From Petroclostridium sp. X23 (lineage in GTDB: Bacteria; Bacillota; Clostridia; SK-Y3): a stretch of DNA of 64,000 nucleotides. The position numbers were made by a program, and so were the translations under genes. How positions within the stretch are numbered: position 1 is the first letter of the stretch; every line of letters starts with the position of its first letter. This document shows, one piece after another, positions 16,026 to 25,057 of the stretch. The DNA lies in contig NZ_CP124862.1 of NCBI RefSeq assembly GCF_030013905.1, positions 4,591,051 through 4,655,050 on the forward strand, written 5' to 3'. A model generated the notes under the pieces. That model saw only the letters and a program-made list of their open reading frames with translations. It made no database searches and was not told the DNA's origin.

Positions 16026-17564
16026 ATGAAAACAGTACATAAAACAGCAAAAACTGTACTAATAGTATTAATCATAAATGTTTTGTCCCGCGCATTGGCG
16101 CTTATGGCAAACTCCATTATTACGGCTTTTTATGGAGCAACAGCCCAGACCAGTGCGTATTCTTTTTCCACTGTTATTACCAATACGGTTACAGCAGTGA
16201 TTGGCACTGCGCTAACAACAGCAGTCATACCTATATTTATTGAATTGCTGGAGGAGGATAATAAAGAGAGGGCGTATAAATTTATCAATGACACCATTTG
16301 GCTTACGGTAGCGGTCGGATCTTTACTTGCTGCGGCAGGGATGGTTGCCGCACCTTTTATTGCATCAGTCATAAAAGAAGAGAATTTTCACTTTGCGGTT
16401 TATTCTATTCGGGTAATGCTGCCGGCGATTGTTTTTATTAGTCTTTTCTTTGTTTTCAGTGGTGTTTTACAAGCTTCCGGCCGGTTTTATATGCCTGCAA
16501 TGGTAAGCATCCCCAGTAGTCTGGTAAATATCCTATACATTTTTACAATGTCAAAATTTTTCGGGATGAGAGGATTGGTGGCAGCTACTTTGACAGGCTT
16601 TTTACTGCAAGCCTTAATATTGGTACCTCCCATGGTTAGAACCGGTTTTAGGTTTCAATTATCTTTTGATTATAAAAATAAGGATATTATACGTGTCTTT
16701 AAACTAACGGGGCCGGTCATTATCGGAGTGTGTGCTTATCAGATCAATTTGCTGACCAACAGTTCTATTGCTATTTCATATAACAGTGAGAAATATGTCG
16801 TGTTGAATAATATGCAGAATTTAGGCATCCAGGTCATATTGACACTGATTTATGCCATCACATCGGTAATGTATCCCAAACTAGCCGCATATGCAGCCAG
16901 CAAGGATATGGAAGGTTTTAAGCGAAGTTTGAACGCCATCATTAAAGCTGTAGTTCTTTTGCTTTTACCGGTGTCGGCAGGATTTATTCTGCTAAGCACA
17001 CCTATGGTGGATATCATTTACGGTTACAAAAAATTTGGAGCGGAAGATGTGGCATTGGGCGCAGAGATATTTTCTTTGTATGCAATAGGAATAATTGGGA
17101 TAGGATTTAAGGAAATTATAGATAGAGCTTTTTACTCAATAAAGAATACAAAGATCCCCGCATACAACGGCGTATTTATCATGATTATAAATATCGGGTT
17201 GAGTGTTATGCTGGTACGATACATGGGTTTGAAAGGAGTTTCTCTATCTTACTCAATAGCGGCATTGGCAGGGGGCGTGCTGCTTTTGTTTTTGATTCAG
17301 AGAAAGATAGGAAGCATTGGAATGAAAAGTATATTTTTTACCGGTATAAAATCATTCGCAGCCTGTGCTGTAATGAGTGCGGCGGTATTAATCATAGGAC
17401 AAGCATTGCACGGGATGGGAACAAGCGCATCTAAAGCAGGATATGTTTTAACGCTGGTGATTCAAGTCGGCTTAGGTGCGGTAGTATATGGCATTTGTCT
17501 TATGGTGTTAAGGGTAAAAGAGGTTTCTGAGATTGTACATAATGTGGTTAAATTAAGGAAATAG
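16026..17564 (+). CDS. MurJ/Wzx-type lipid-linked oligosaccharide flippase (MOP superfamily)
   Basis: A 512-residue integral membrane protein with about 14 hydrophobic segments. The N-terminus (KTVLIVLIINVLSRALALMANS) and the segments FAVYSIRVMLPAI and LSVMLVRYMGLKGVSLSYSIA match the MurJ/SpoVB/Wzx branch of the MOP exporters. It would move a lipid-linked glycan across the membrane. As first gene of the operon, with GT2, polymerase and pyruvyl-transferase genes behind it, export of the local exopolysaccharide or wall polymer is more likely than general lipid II transport. Confidence 0.88.
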   Translation: MKTVHKTAKTVLIVLIINVLSRALALMANSIITAFYGATAQTSAYSFSTVITNTVTAVIGTALTTAVIPIFIELLEEDNKERAYKFINDTIWLTVAVGSLLAAAGMVAAPFIASVIKEENFHFAVYSIRVMLPAIVFISLFFVFSGVLQASGRFYMPAMVSIPSSLVNILYIFTMSKFFGMRGLVAATLTGFLLQALILVPPMVRTGFRFQLSFDYKNKDIIRVFKLTGPVIIGVCAYQINLLTNSSIAISYNSEKYVVLNNMQNLGIQVILTLIYAITSVMYPKLAAYAASKDMEGFKRSLNAIIKAVVLLLLPVSAGFILLSTPMVDIIYGYKKFGAEDVALGAEIFSLYAIGIIGIGFKEIIDRAFYSIKNTKIPAYNGVFIMIINIGLSVMLVRYMGLKGVSLSYSIAALAGGVLLLFLIQRKIGSIGMKSIFFTGIKSFAACAVMSAAVLIIGQALHGMGTSASKAGYVLTLVIQVGLGAVVYGICLMVLRVKEVSEIVHNVVKLRK

Positions 17565-17576
17565 GAAGTGTTTATA

Positions 17577-18326
17577 GTGGAAGTTTCTCTTGTAATACCT
17601 GCATATAATGAAGAAAAAAGAATTACGCGTACTATAGATCATGTATTGAAGTTTATGGATGAGAATTTTACCGAATATGAAGTGATGGTAGTGGATGATG
17701 GAAGTACTGACAAGACAGTTAATATATTAAAAAGATATGCCGGCAGTAACTTACGAATTATATGCCAAGGCGTCAATAAAGGAAAAGGACAAGCAATAAA
17801 AACAGGGATGATGCAAGCAAAAGGCAAATATGTTTTTTTTACCGATGCCGATTTGCCTTATCCTTTGCAGAGCATGCTGCAAGCGATAGAAATCTTTGAA
17901 AAAACAGGCGCTTATCTGGTGATCGGTTCGAGGGATTTATATAAGGAAAAGCCGGATATCCCTTATCCGTTTCACCGAAAACTTATATCTAAGGCGTTTT
18001 CAATGTTTATTAATAGTGTGCTGCATCTGGGGATTGCAGATACACAGTGTGGGTTTAAAGGCTTTCGTAACGATGCTGCTAAAGCGATCTTTCCGCTTAT
18101 AACCATCAATGGCTTTGGTTTTGATTTTGAAATGCTGTATATAGCTAGGAAGATTGGATGTAATATTAAATTGGTTGCAGTCAATTTGAGTCACTCTGGG
18201 GGTTCGAAAGTCAATCTTATTTCGGATTCCCTAAAGATGATGGCCGATGCATTTAAGGTGAGATTCAACGACTGGAAAGGTTATTATGAGTCATCTGCTT
18301 CTTATCGCTATGCGGAGGGGAAATAG
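17577..18326 (+). CDS. GT2 family glycosyltransferase, dolichyl/polyprenyl-phosphate glucosyltransferase type
   Basis: A 249-residue GT-A enzyme. Motifs: SLVIPAYNEE at the start, VVDDGSTDKT for UDP-sugar binding, KGKGQAIKTGM, FFTDADLPYP as the DxD-type metal site, and DTQCGFKGF typical of dolichyl-phosphate beta-glucosyltransferases. There is no C-terminal membrane segment. The GTG at 17577 is preferred to the GTG at 17568 because AGGAAG at 17562-17567 abuts the latter. It likely loads a sugar on a polyprenyl phosphate for use by the membrane transferase two genes downstream. Confidence 0.9.
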   Translation: MEVSLVIPAYNEEKRITRTIDHVLKFMDENFTEYEVMVVDDGSTDKTVNILKRYAGSNLRIICQGVNKGKGQAIKTGMMQAKGKYVFFTDADLPYPLQSMLQAIEIFEKTGAYLVIGSRDLYKEKPDIPYPFHRKLISKAFSMFINSVLHLGIADTQCGFKGFRNDAAKAIFPLITINGFGFDFEMLYIARKIGCNIKLVAVNLSHSGGSKVNLISDSLKMMADAFKVRFNDWKGYYESSASYRYAEGK

Positions 18327-18327
18327 G

Positions 18328-19383
18328 TTGAGAAAATATATAAAACTTGGCATCGGAGTATTATTTACAGCATTATTTTTATACCTTTCGTATAAGAGAG
18401 TGGGTAGTTTGGGGTTAAAGGCAGCAATGGCATATCCGATCAATTATTTGCTGATACTGATATCTGTGATTTTTTTTGTTCTGTCTCAATGGTTCAGGGC
18501 ATTGGCATGGAGCAGAGGCATGGACAGGGAATTTGAGTCTTTGAGGGTTTTTAAGGCTGTATGCATTGGGAACGGTACGAACATGGTTATGCCTTTTCGG
18601 TTAGGTGAAGCAGCGAGAATCGCTGTGCTGGGAAACGGTAAAAGCCGTTCCTATGCAAATGCCGGTGTATGCCTCCTGGTAGAAAGATTAACAGACATCA
18701 TCATATTAATGACGCTTGCGGTAGGGGCAGTCTTTTTTATAAACTTCAGTGAATCTATATTAAATAAAATTGAAGAACTGCGGAATTTCATTATGGTGGT
18801 GGTTGTATTAGCTTTGTTGGCAGGTGGCAGCATGATCTGGATCAAACGGACAGGAAGAAATGATTTTTCATGGCTTTGTGATAATGCGCTTGCAGCAAGA
18901 GTGATTAGTATCATACAACAGATACAGGTCTTCAAATCTCCGGTAAATCTCTTAAAAGCAGCCGGTTTCTTGTTTGTATCATGGTCTTGTGTGTATTTTT
19001 GCACGCTGGCAGGTATTTTAAGTGTTGGGCTGGACATGTCAAAAGCGTTATCCGGTGCGCTGGCAGTACTCATATTGACCAATCTTGCGATGCTCATTCC
19101 GGCGGCGCCCGGAGGCATAGGGGTTTTCCAATATGCATGCATATATGCACTGGGTGTACTTGGTATCGGGGGAACGGCAGCGGCAGTACTTTCGGTTTTG
19201 CTGCATATTGTCCAGTATGCTGCTTTATTGCCTCTTGCACTTTACTTTGTTTTTACTGAAAAGATGGTTTTTAAAAATAAGAACTTAACGATGATAGACA
19301 ATAATTCTCAGTTATCCGATGATATGGAGCCGGATGAGGAAATGGATAACGGGGAAGGAACAAAAGCGGGGGACGCAAATTGA
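18328..19383 (+). CDS. flippase-like LPG-synthase-type membrane protein (AglD/YbhN family)
   Basis: A 351-residue membrane protein with seven to eight segments. The family signature region is present: SQWFRALAWSRGM, MPFRLGEAARIAVL with the conserved RxGE, and the late IPAAPGGIGVFQYA motif of the UPF0104/LPG_synthase_TM family. The TTG start at 18328 follows GGAGGGG by eight bases and begins one base after the previous stop. Members often work with polyprenyl-phosphate GT2 enzymes, which fits the upstream gene. The C-terminus is acidic. Confidence 0.85.
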   Translation: MRKYIKLGIGVLFTALFLYLSYKRVGSLGLKAAMAYPINYLLILISVIFFVLSQWFRALAWSRGMDREFESLRVFKAVCIGNGTNMVMPFRLGEAARIAVLGNGKSRSYANAGVCLLVERLTDIIILMTLAVGAVFFINFSESILNKIEELRNFIMVVVVLALLAGGSMIWIKRTGRNDFSWLCDNALAARVISIIQQIQVFKSPVNLLKAAGFLFVSWSCVYFCTLAGILSVGLDMSKALSGALAVLILTNLAMLIPAAPGGIGVFQYACIYALGVLGIGGTAAAVLSVLLHIVQYAALLPLALYFVFTEKMVFKNKNLTMIDNNSQLSDDMEPDEEMDNGEGTKAGDAN

Positions 19384-21026
19384 ACAAACTGCAAAAGAGA
19401 CTCAATGTCGGAATGTTTTGGATCGTACTATTTGGACTGGTACTGGTTAAATACGGCTATTACGGGTTTCGATATTTTCCGGTCATAGATGATTGGATTC
19501 AATATGGAGGATATCCACTTTATGAAGATATATTCAAAGATGTAATCCTGCGGGTGGGCACCTATACGACACGGCCTCTGGCGTCACTCTCCGATCCTTA
19601 TATATGGGGTCAAATGTGGGAGTATATGTGGGCGGCGTTTTTGATCATAACCATCCTTCATTTTATAAGTGCATGGCTGTTATACAAGGTATTTGCATAT
19701 AACAAGATGCCGGTAAGCATGATTTTTGCTGTCATATATCTCCTTCTACCGCTCGGAAGTGAGGCCACCTATTGGATTTCCGCTTCCTCCAGAATTGTGG
19801 TAGGCATGTTTTTTATGGCGTTATCACTGTATCTGCTGAGTTTACATATACATGTTGGGAGTGGGGAGTGGGGAGTGGGGAGTGAAGAGAAAAAGCAAAA
19901 TACACTGTTGGCTGGTTTTGCGTTAACGCATCTTGCTTCGTTTGGTTACTATGAACAGGTTATTATTCTAAGTTTTGTCAGTGCATTGTTAGTCATCATA
20001 TTAAATTGGTCAAGGGTAAAGAATAAATGGATTGTGACAGTGCCTTTTATTAATTTGTTTATCATTGGTGCATATTACAAGTTCTTCGGGAATACAGGCA
20101 ACCTTGCACAAAGAGGGCAGGTTGTAGACGGAAAGTACATAGAACATTTCAATAAGGTGATTGACAAGATTTCCGATGTATGGGGGCGCGCGCATCTGCC
20201 CTTATATACGAATGGTTTTAGAAGAGGGATAGAGGTATTATTCCACAATCATTCATATTTTTACATGATACTTATCTTGTTAATGAGCAGTTTAGCATGT
20301 TTATATGTAATTAACGATAAAACTGATAAAAATATCAAAAAAAACCTCTTAAAGATAGCAATAGGATTGCTGTTGTTTTGGGTACCGTTCGGTGTCAACT
20401 TCCTGCTGAAAGATATTTGGATCAGCAATCGTAACGCTTTTACATCTTTTATAGGGTTAGGATTGATGGCCGAGGGTATGATCAGTACTTTTAACGGTGG
20501 AAAGATCATAAATTACATAAAAGGTTTAGGGATATTTGCAGCCGTATTTATATTTCTGATTGTAAATGTTTCGGAGCTTACCGATTATAAAAGCATTAGT
20601 GAAATAGACAGAAAAATATGCAGCAATGTCGTATCTGCCATACAAAACAAGGAGTTCTATAAGGGAAGAAAAAGTGCCATCGTATTTGGAACCCGGCCGG
20701 TCTATATAGAGCAGAATATGTATTTTCATGAGCATATTCACAATGTTACTGAGAGCGATTGGGCGTTTACAGGAGGAGTGAGGGCGATTGCCGGGAATGT
20801 CAAAATTCAATCTGTAAAGCCGATGCATAAATGGCATGCTGTTTCGCTTAAGGATGATATATGGAGCAAGAATATCCTATTGGGTATAGATAATGATTTA
20901 AGCGTTTTTCCATTAAAGGCTGCTAGCGGGAACAATGGCGATATTTTACTGTCTAAGCGTAATGGAGATTACTTTGGACAATTGGAAAAACAGGGGAATG
21001 GGACATATGTGCTTCAAATGCCTTGA
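19380..21026 (+). CDS. multi-spanning membrane protein, putative GT-C-like glycosyltransferase
   Basis: A 548-residue protein with about ten hydrophobic segments and a C-terminal soluble part from about residue 410. An early luminal-loop acidic pair (PVIDDWIQYG, residues about 34-43) is where GT-C enzymes carry catalytic Asp residues, so it could transfer sugar from a polyprenyl phosphate outside the membrane. The TTG start overlaps the previous stop codon. Residues about 159-170 (VGSGEWGVGSEE) are encoded by a 35-base heptanucleotide repeat lying inside the frame in a loop, an apparent insertion tolerated by the protein. Confidence 0.65.
   Translation: MNKLQKRLNVGMFWIVLFGLVLVKYGYYGFRYFPVIDDWIQYGGYPLYEDIFKDVILRVGTYTTRPLASLSDPYIWGQMWEYMWAAFLIITILHFISAWLLYKVFAYNKMPVSMIFAVIYLLLPLGSEATYWISASSRIVVGMFFMALSLYLLSLHIHVGSGEWGVGSEEKKQNTLLAGFALTHLASFGYYEQVIILSFVSALLVIILNWSRVKNKWIVTVPFINLFIIGAYYKFFGNTGNLAQRGQVVDGKYIEHFNKVIDKISDVWGRAHLPLYTNGFRRGIEVLFHNHSYFYMILILLMSSLACLYVINDKTDKNIKKNLLKIAIGLLLFWVPFGVNFLLKDIWISNRNAFTSFIGLGLMAEGMISTFNGGKIINYIKGLGIFAAVFIFLIVNVSELTDYKSISEIDRKICSNVVSAIQNKEFYKGRKSAIVFGTRPVYIEQNMYFHEHIHNVTESDWAFTGGVRAIAGNVKIQSVKPMHKWHAVSLKDDIWSKNILLGIDNDLSVFPLKAASGNNGDILLSKRNGDYFGQLEKQGNGTYVLQMP
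19854..19888. repeat. heptanucleotide repeat inside a coding region
   Basis: Five 7-base units in tandem (GTTGGGA, GTGGGGA three times, GTGAAGA) within the membrane protein gene. The units match those of intergenic sites at 14676, 45981 and 50305. Confidence 0.9.
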
Positions 21027-21073
21027 AGTTCAATAATATTTACAACGTATTAAAGTTTTTACATTGCCAAACG

Positions 21074-21170
21074 GTTTTGAGGCGGTGTATGTGTCCTTCA
21101 GAGACGCGCCCAAACTCACTTCGTTCAAACAGTGGACGGTCTCTTACGGAAACATACACCACTTCAAAAC
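21074..21170. repeat. 97-bp imperfect inverted repeat
   Basis: The left arm from 21074 (GTTTTGAGGCGGTGTATGTG ... AGAGAC) is matched by the complement of the right arm ending 21170 (GTTTTGAAGTGGTGTATGTT ... AGAGAC), about 32 bases each. The centre contains CCCAAACTCACTTCGTTC. It lies between two genes of the exopolysaccharide operon. No open frame of note. Confidence 0.8.
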
Positions 21171-21221
21171 TATCGTTACTGTAATTTCTGTAATGCGTTA
21201 TATATAACAAGGAGAATGATG

Positions 21222-22313
21222 ATGATAAAAGTTTTGTATTTATTAAATCATGCAGGAAAAGGGGGAACAGAGCAATATGTGCGCATACTTACCGAGGACT
21301 TTCACCAAAAGAAGGCCGAGTGTTTTTTTGCGTATAATGAAGATGGGCCGCTGGTAGAGCAAATGGAAGGCTTGGGAGTAGAAACATTTCAAATTCCTAT
21401 GAAGCATCCTTTTGACCTTCAAGCGGCAAAAAAGTTGAGCAGCCTCTGCAAGAAGTTACAAATTGATATTATACATACCCAGTTTTTAAGAGAGAACTAT
21501 ATCGCCATTTTATCCAGAATATTTAATCCTAAGGTTCAGGTGGTATATACCAATCATTTTATCTTACATAACAATATTATACAGAAGCTTACCAATCGTC
21601 TGCTCATTCCTTTTGAGAAAGCAGTGATTGCCGTATGCAATAGAGGAAAAGAGGTAATGATCTCTAATGGTCTTCCTCAACAAAAAATAAAAGTAGTTTT
21701 TAATGGAGTAAAATATGATGCGGATTACCTCCCTGAGTCGTCTAATATAAGAAAAGAATTGGGGATTGATGAAGATACATTTGTACTGCTGAGCTTATCG
21801 AGGTTTTCTTCCGAGAAAGGGCTTGATTTTTTAGTGAAATCGATTGCACAATTCAGCAGTATTTCCCGGGAAAAATTTAAATGCTTAATGGTAGGAGATG
21901 GAGCGCTATATGACGAAATAAAAGGGATGGTCACGCAGTTGGGCCTTGATGAATATGTGATATTTACGGGATTTAGGACCGATATAGAAAATATTATTAT
22001 GGGAAGCGATTTGTTTATCAATTCTTCCTCTAATGAGGCGTTAAGCTTTGCGATCTTGGAGGTGCTTTCAAAAGGGGTACCGGTAATCGCTACGGATGTG
22101 GGCGGTAACAGCGATATCATCAGTAAAGAAAACGACTGTGGAATACTGGTACCTTTCGGAGATGAGAAAGCGATGGCACAAGCTATAAATCAAATGATTA
22201 TTGAGAAGGACCTCTATGCCGGATATAAAAGAAATGCTCCTATTGTAGTACGAGATAAATTTAATCTTGAAATCATGCTAAAGGAAACATATAATTTATA
22301 TATTAAGGAATGA
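21222..22313 (+). CDS. GT4 family glycosyltransferase
   Basis: A 363-residue GT-B enzyme. It opens KVLYLLNHAGKGGTEQYV with the GGTE acceptor-side loop, has LLSLSRFSSEKGLDFLV at the domain junction, LMVGDG, and the donor motif SNEALSFAILEVLSKGVPVIATDVGGN. The third of three consecutive ATGs (21216, 21219, 21222) is favoured by its seven-base distance from AAGGAG; a longer upstream reading would run through the inverted repeat and is rejected. The last codons and stop lie within the repeat at 22306. Confidence 0.92.
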   Translation: MIKVLYLLNHAGKGGTEQYVRILTEDFHQKKAECFFAYNEDGPLVEQMEGLGVETFQIPMKHPFDLQAAKKLSSLCKKLQIDIIHTQFLRENYIAILSRIFNPKVQVVYTNHFILHNNIIQKLTNRLLIPFEKAVIAVCNRGKEVMISNGLPQQKIKVVFNGVKYDADYLPESSNIRKELGIDEDTFVLLSLSRFSSEKGLDFLVKSIAQFSSISREKFKCLMVGDGALYDEIKGMVTQLGLDEYVIFTGFRTDIENIIMGSDLFINSSSNEALSFAILEVLSKGVPVIATDVGGNSDIISKENDCGILVPFGDEKAMAQAINQMIIEKDLYAGYKRNAPIVVRDKFNLEIMLKETYNLYIKE

Positions 22314-22379
22314 CGGAATAATGATGCCGGATTTTCAAGCGAGGGATTTTTTGATAAAAATTATTATTTCGTCATTCCT
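22306..22379. repeat. AGGAATGACGG-family inverted repeat, short copy
   Basis: AGGAATGACGGAATAAT at 22306-22322 faces ATTATTTCGTCATTCCT at 22363-22379 (16 of 17 paired). The loop carries TTTTCAAGCGAGGGATTTTT, which is also in the 9413-9604 element. The left arm holds the stop codon of the preceding gene, and the hairpin may act as a terminator or processing site. Confidence 0.85.
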
Positions 22380-22438
22380 AAGTAATACAAGCTATTAGAT
22401 TTACAATGTATATTAAAAAAGAGAAGGATGGTGCAAGC

Positions 22439-22930
22439 ATGTTAATAGATGATAAAGGAAGACTTTTCGGCAAATTTAATATTATTGATTTATTGATTGT
22501 ATTGGTTATACTTGGTGCGGCAGCGGGAGCTTTCTATAAATTTGGGAAGGCAAATGTTGGCCCCATTGTTAAACAGGATGAAATCATTATTAAATTCTTT
22601 GCGGATGAAGCGCCGGAATATGCGGCAAAAGCAGTGAAAGTAGGCGATGTTGCCACTGATGACCAAAAAAATACTTATTTTGGCCAAGTAATAGAAGAGC
22701 CGGTGATAGATGGCTCGCTTTCCTACGGTGTGAATAGTGAGGGCAAATATGTGCAGAGCTCAAAGCCTGGACTGGCTTCAGCGATTATTACAGTTCAAGG
22801 TAAAGGAACAAAAGGACAGAATGGTGCTGTGTTTGGCGGTGTGAATTACGGTGTGGGTGAAACCGTTGTACTAAATGTAGGAAAGAGTACCATATGGGTA
22901 AGAGTATATGATGTGGAAGTAAAGGAGTAG
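22439..22930 (+). CDS. DUF4330 family membrane-anchored protein
   Basis: A 163-residue protein. It begins MLIDDKGRLFGKFNIIDLLI, the hallmark of DUF4330 proteins, followed by one membrane segment (residues about 14-33) and an extracytoplasmic beta-rich domain with GQVIEEPVIDG and TIWVRVYDVEVKE. DUF4330 proteins are common inside exopolysaccharide operons of Firmicutes but have no proven role. The ATG at 22439 gives the family start. It is seven bases from the next gene. Confidence 0.85.
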   Translation: MLIDDKGRLFGKFNIIDLLIVLVILGAAAGAFYKFGKANVGPIVKQDEIIIKFFADEAPEYAAKAVKVGDVATDDQKNTYFGQVIEEPVIDGSLSYGVNSEGKYVQSSKPGLASAIITVQGKGTKGQNGAVFGGVNYGVGETVVLNVGKSTIWVRVYDVEVKE

Positions 22931-22937
22931 CAGATTT

Positions 22938-23489
22938 ATGTTTGGTAGCTATATATTACAGAAATCCACAGAACTGATGTTTGCAGTTGTTAAATCGTAT
23001 AAATATAGCAATACAGAGCGTATTTTGCAACGGATATCCGAAAAAATAGCACATCTTTGCGGCGGCAGTACGATATGCAGATACATAAGCAGAAATGAAA
23101 GAATATCCAAAGCTTGGGAAAACAGTCTTATTTATCGATGCGTAGATGGATTGATACACTTTAAAATTTTATTACTAAGAAAAATGCATGAAGGTATTGC
23201 TAACTTGTCGGAGAACAGTATTGCGGGCAGGACTAATAAGTCTTTTTTTAAACCGTTATCATCGGTATCCACTGCCACTATGGCTCTTTCATGCATACTT
23301 GCCGGTTTTATATTCATGAATATAATGATTTCCTGGCAGCATAATGCATTGACATCTGTCGGTGCTATCACAAGGATTGTTCTAATGCTGGCAATATCAT
23401 TCCCTGTTTGGGTTGATAATAAAAAGCTTTCGCAAGCTATAGAAAACAGCATTTTTGTTAGAATTGTCAAATGGGTCATAGCGTCTTAG
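22938..23489 (+). CDS. uncharacterised membrane protein of the exopolysaccharide operon
   Basis: A 183-residue basic protein with a soluble N-terminal helical half (residues 1-105) and two hydrophobic segments, about 109-130 and 140-157, near the C-terminus. The recurring pattern E/NS.I.R/G (NSLIYRCVDG, NSIAGRTNKS, NSIFVRIVKW) suggests short internal repeats. I do not recognise a family. Its position between DUF4330 and the polymerase implies a polymer assembly role; some polymerases carry a similar N-terminal extension, so it may be a split partner. Confidence 0.6.
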   Translation: MFGSYILQKSTELMFAVVKSYKYSNTERILQRISEKIAHLCGGSTICRYISRNERISKAWENSLIYRCVDGLIHFKILLLRKMHEGIANLSENSIAGRTNKSFFKPLSSVSTATMALSCILAGFIFMNIMISWQHNALTSVGAITRIVLMLAISFPVWVDNKKLSQAIENSIFVRIVKWVIAS

Positions 23490-23550
23490 GGGAATATGAC
23501 TATAACTATAAGTTAGCAATATATTAAATAATTGGATATTGCAAGTCAAT

Positions 23551-23641
23551 GGAACGCCACGGGGGGCGTTCCCTACGAATTGCAAATCATGTATGAATGG
23601 AATTTGGTGTTCTATGTAGGGAACGGCCCCTGTGCCGTTCC
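23551..23641. repeat. twin-hairpin GTAGGG element, copy 1
   Basis: Two 26-base arms in opposite orientation (23551-23576 and 23616-23641). Each arm is itself a hairpin (GGAACG ... CGTTCC), and the arms also pair with one another through the GTAGGGAACG ends. The layout recalls REP doublets. It lies between the 183-residue protein gene and the polymerase gene. Confidence 0.8.
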
Positions 23642-23722
23642 GACTCATATAGTTATCTATATCAGAGGGCTATCAAAATGTTTTCCGAGCTCCGGGCTTA
23701 AAAATATAAGGAGTAAAATATT

Positions 23723-25057
23723 ATGAAACTAAATGCATTTAAAACATTTTATATAATAATAGGATTGTTTGTTGGAGCACTCTGCTTTTTCGTTTCACCT
23801 GTTAAGGTAGTTGCGATGGTAGCAGGTGTCACTGTAATACTGATTACCTTTTTTCATTTTGAGATAGGGCTCAGCTTATTTTTATTAGGGGTTTTTATCA
23901 TACCTCATCAGTACTGGAACAATATATACAGTATCGGTGCCATTGGCTTTTATGTGGTGGTATATGCACTAAAAGTTGCGGGTAACAAAAAATACTCTTT
24001 TAATATAAAAACCCTTGATTTTATGTTTTTATTGTTTGCGTTGACTATCGTATTATCAACCATTACCTCCATTACGCCGATGGCGAGTATAAAGACGATG
24101 GCCTTTTATATTACCGCGCTTGTGCTGGTAGTATTATTAACCAATAGCATTACTTCAAGGAAAAGCCTTAATTACGTATTAATCGCATTATATATCGCGG
24201 TACTGCTTACATCGATATATGGTGTATACCAGGGTATTGTAGGTGTAGAGGTGGATTTAGCGTTGACAGATGTTGAATTAAATCAGGGCATGCCGGGAAG
24301 AATATATTCCACGCTGGAGAATGCCAATAATTATGCGGAATACTTGATTCTGATGGTTCCTTTTTGTGTGGCGTATATATTCAATTTAAAGAGCAGGTAT
24401 AAACAGGTTCTTTTCGGATGTACATTGATTCTTCCTGTGATAGCCCTGGCGATTACTTACTCAAGAGCAGGATATGTGGCTTTTGCCATTGCAGTCTTTG
24501 TTTTCATGGCATTTAAGAACTGGAGATTGGTTCCCGTAGCGCTTGTGGCCGGGGTGATGGCCATTCCGTTTTTGCCCCAGTCCATTATGAATAGGATTAT
24601 GACTATCACCAATTTCAGAGATTCCTCGATTGCCTACAGATTTTATATCTGGGAAGGAGCCATGGATTTATTAAAGGATTATTGGACAACCGGAATCGGT
24701 ATTGGTCCTGAGCCTTTTGCAAGGATTTCACCTAACTATATGAGTTCTTATGTTACTAAGGCTGCCCATTCACATACACTCTTTTTAGAGGTATGGGTGG
24801 AAATGGGAGTGGTGGCAATTGTCAGCTTTATATGGCATCTCATAAGAATAGTAAAGAAAGCTATAAAAGTGGTGTATACCGGTGACCGATATCACGGAAA
24901 CATTTTGATTGCCGGCATTTCGGCATTAGCAGGGATCAGCTTTATGGGATTAGTAGAATATGTATGGTTTTATCCCAGGATCATGTTGGCATTTTGGCTG
25001 GTATTGGGATTGATGATGACTTCTTTAAAGCTTGCTGCAAAAGAAGGTGAACTATGA
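23723..25057 (+). CDS. O-antigen ligase/Wzy-type polymerase family membrane protein
   Basis: A 444-residue membrane protein with about twelve segments. The central extracytoplasmic region carries GRIYSTLENANNYAEYLIL and ITYSRAGYVAFAIAVFVF, and the later AHSHTLFLEVWVEMGVVAI loop is the characteristic Wzy_C/O-antigen ligase motif with catalytic-type His. It would polymerise or ligate lipid-linked repeat units after flipping by the operon's flippase. AAGGAG precedes the ATG, and the stop overlaps the next start (ATGA). Confidence 0.9.
   Translation: MKLNAFKTFYIIIGLFVGALCFFVSPVKVVAMVAGVTVILITFFHFEIGLSLFLLGVFIIPHQYWNNIYSIGAIGFYVVVYALKVAGNKKYSFNIKTLDFMFLLFALTIVLSTITSITPMASIKTMAFYITALVLVVLLTNSITSRKSLNYVLIALYIAVLLTSIYGVYQGIVGVEVDLALTDVELNQGMPGRIYSTLENANNYAEYLILMVPFCVAYIFNLKSRYKQVLFGCTLILPVIALAITYSRAGYVAFAIAVFVFMAFKNWRLVPVALVAGVMAIPFLPQSIMNRIMTITNFRDSSIAYRFYIWEGAMDLLKDYWTTGIGIGPEPFARISPNYMSSYVTKAAHSHTLFLEVWVEMGVVAIVSFIWHLIRIVKKAIKVVYTGDRYHGNILIAGISALAGISFMGLVEYVWFYPRIMLAFWLVLGLMMTSLKLAAKEGEL

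Noticed and set aside
21132..21221. Longer N-terminus for the GT4 protein at 21222
   Set aside because: The extension comes from the inverted repeat at 21074-21170 and lacks similarity to glycosyltransferase starts; AAGGAG marks the later ATG.
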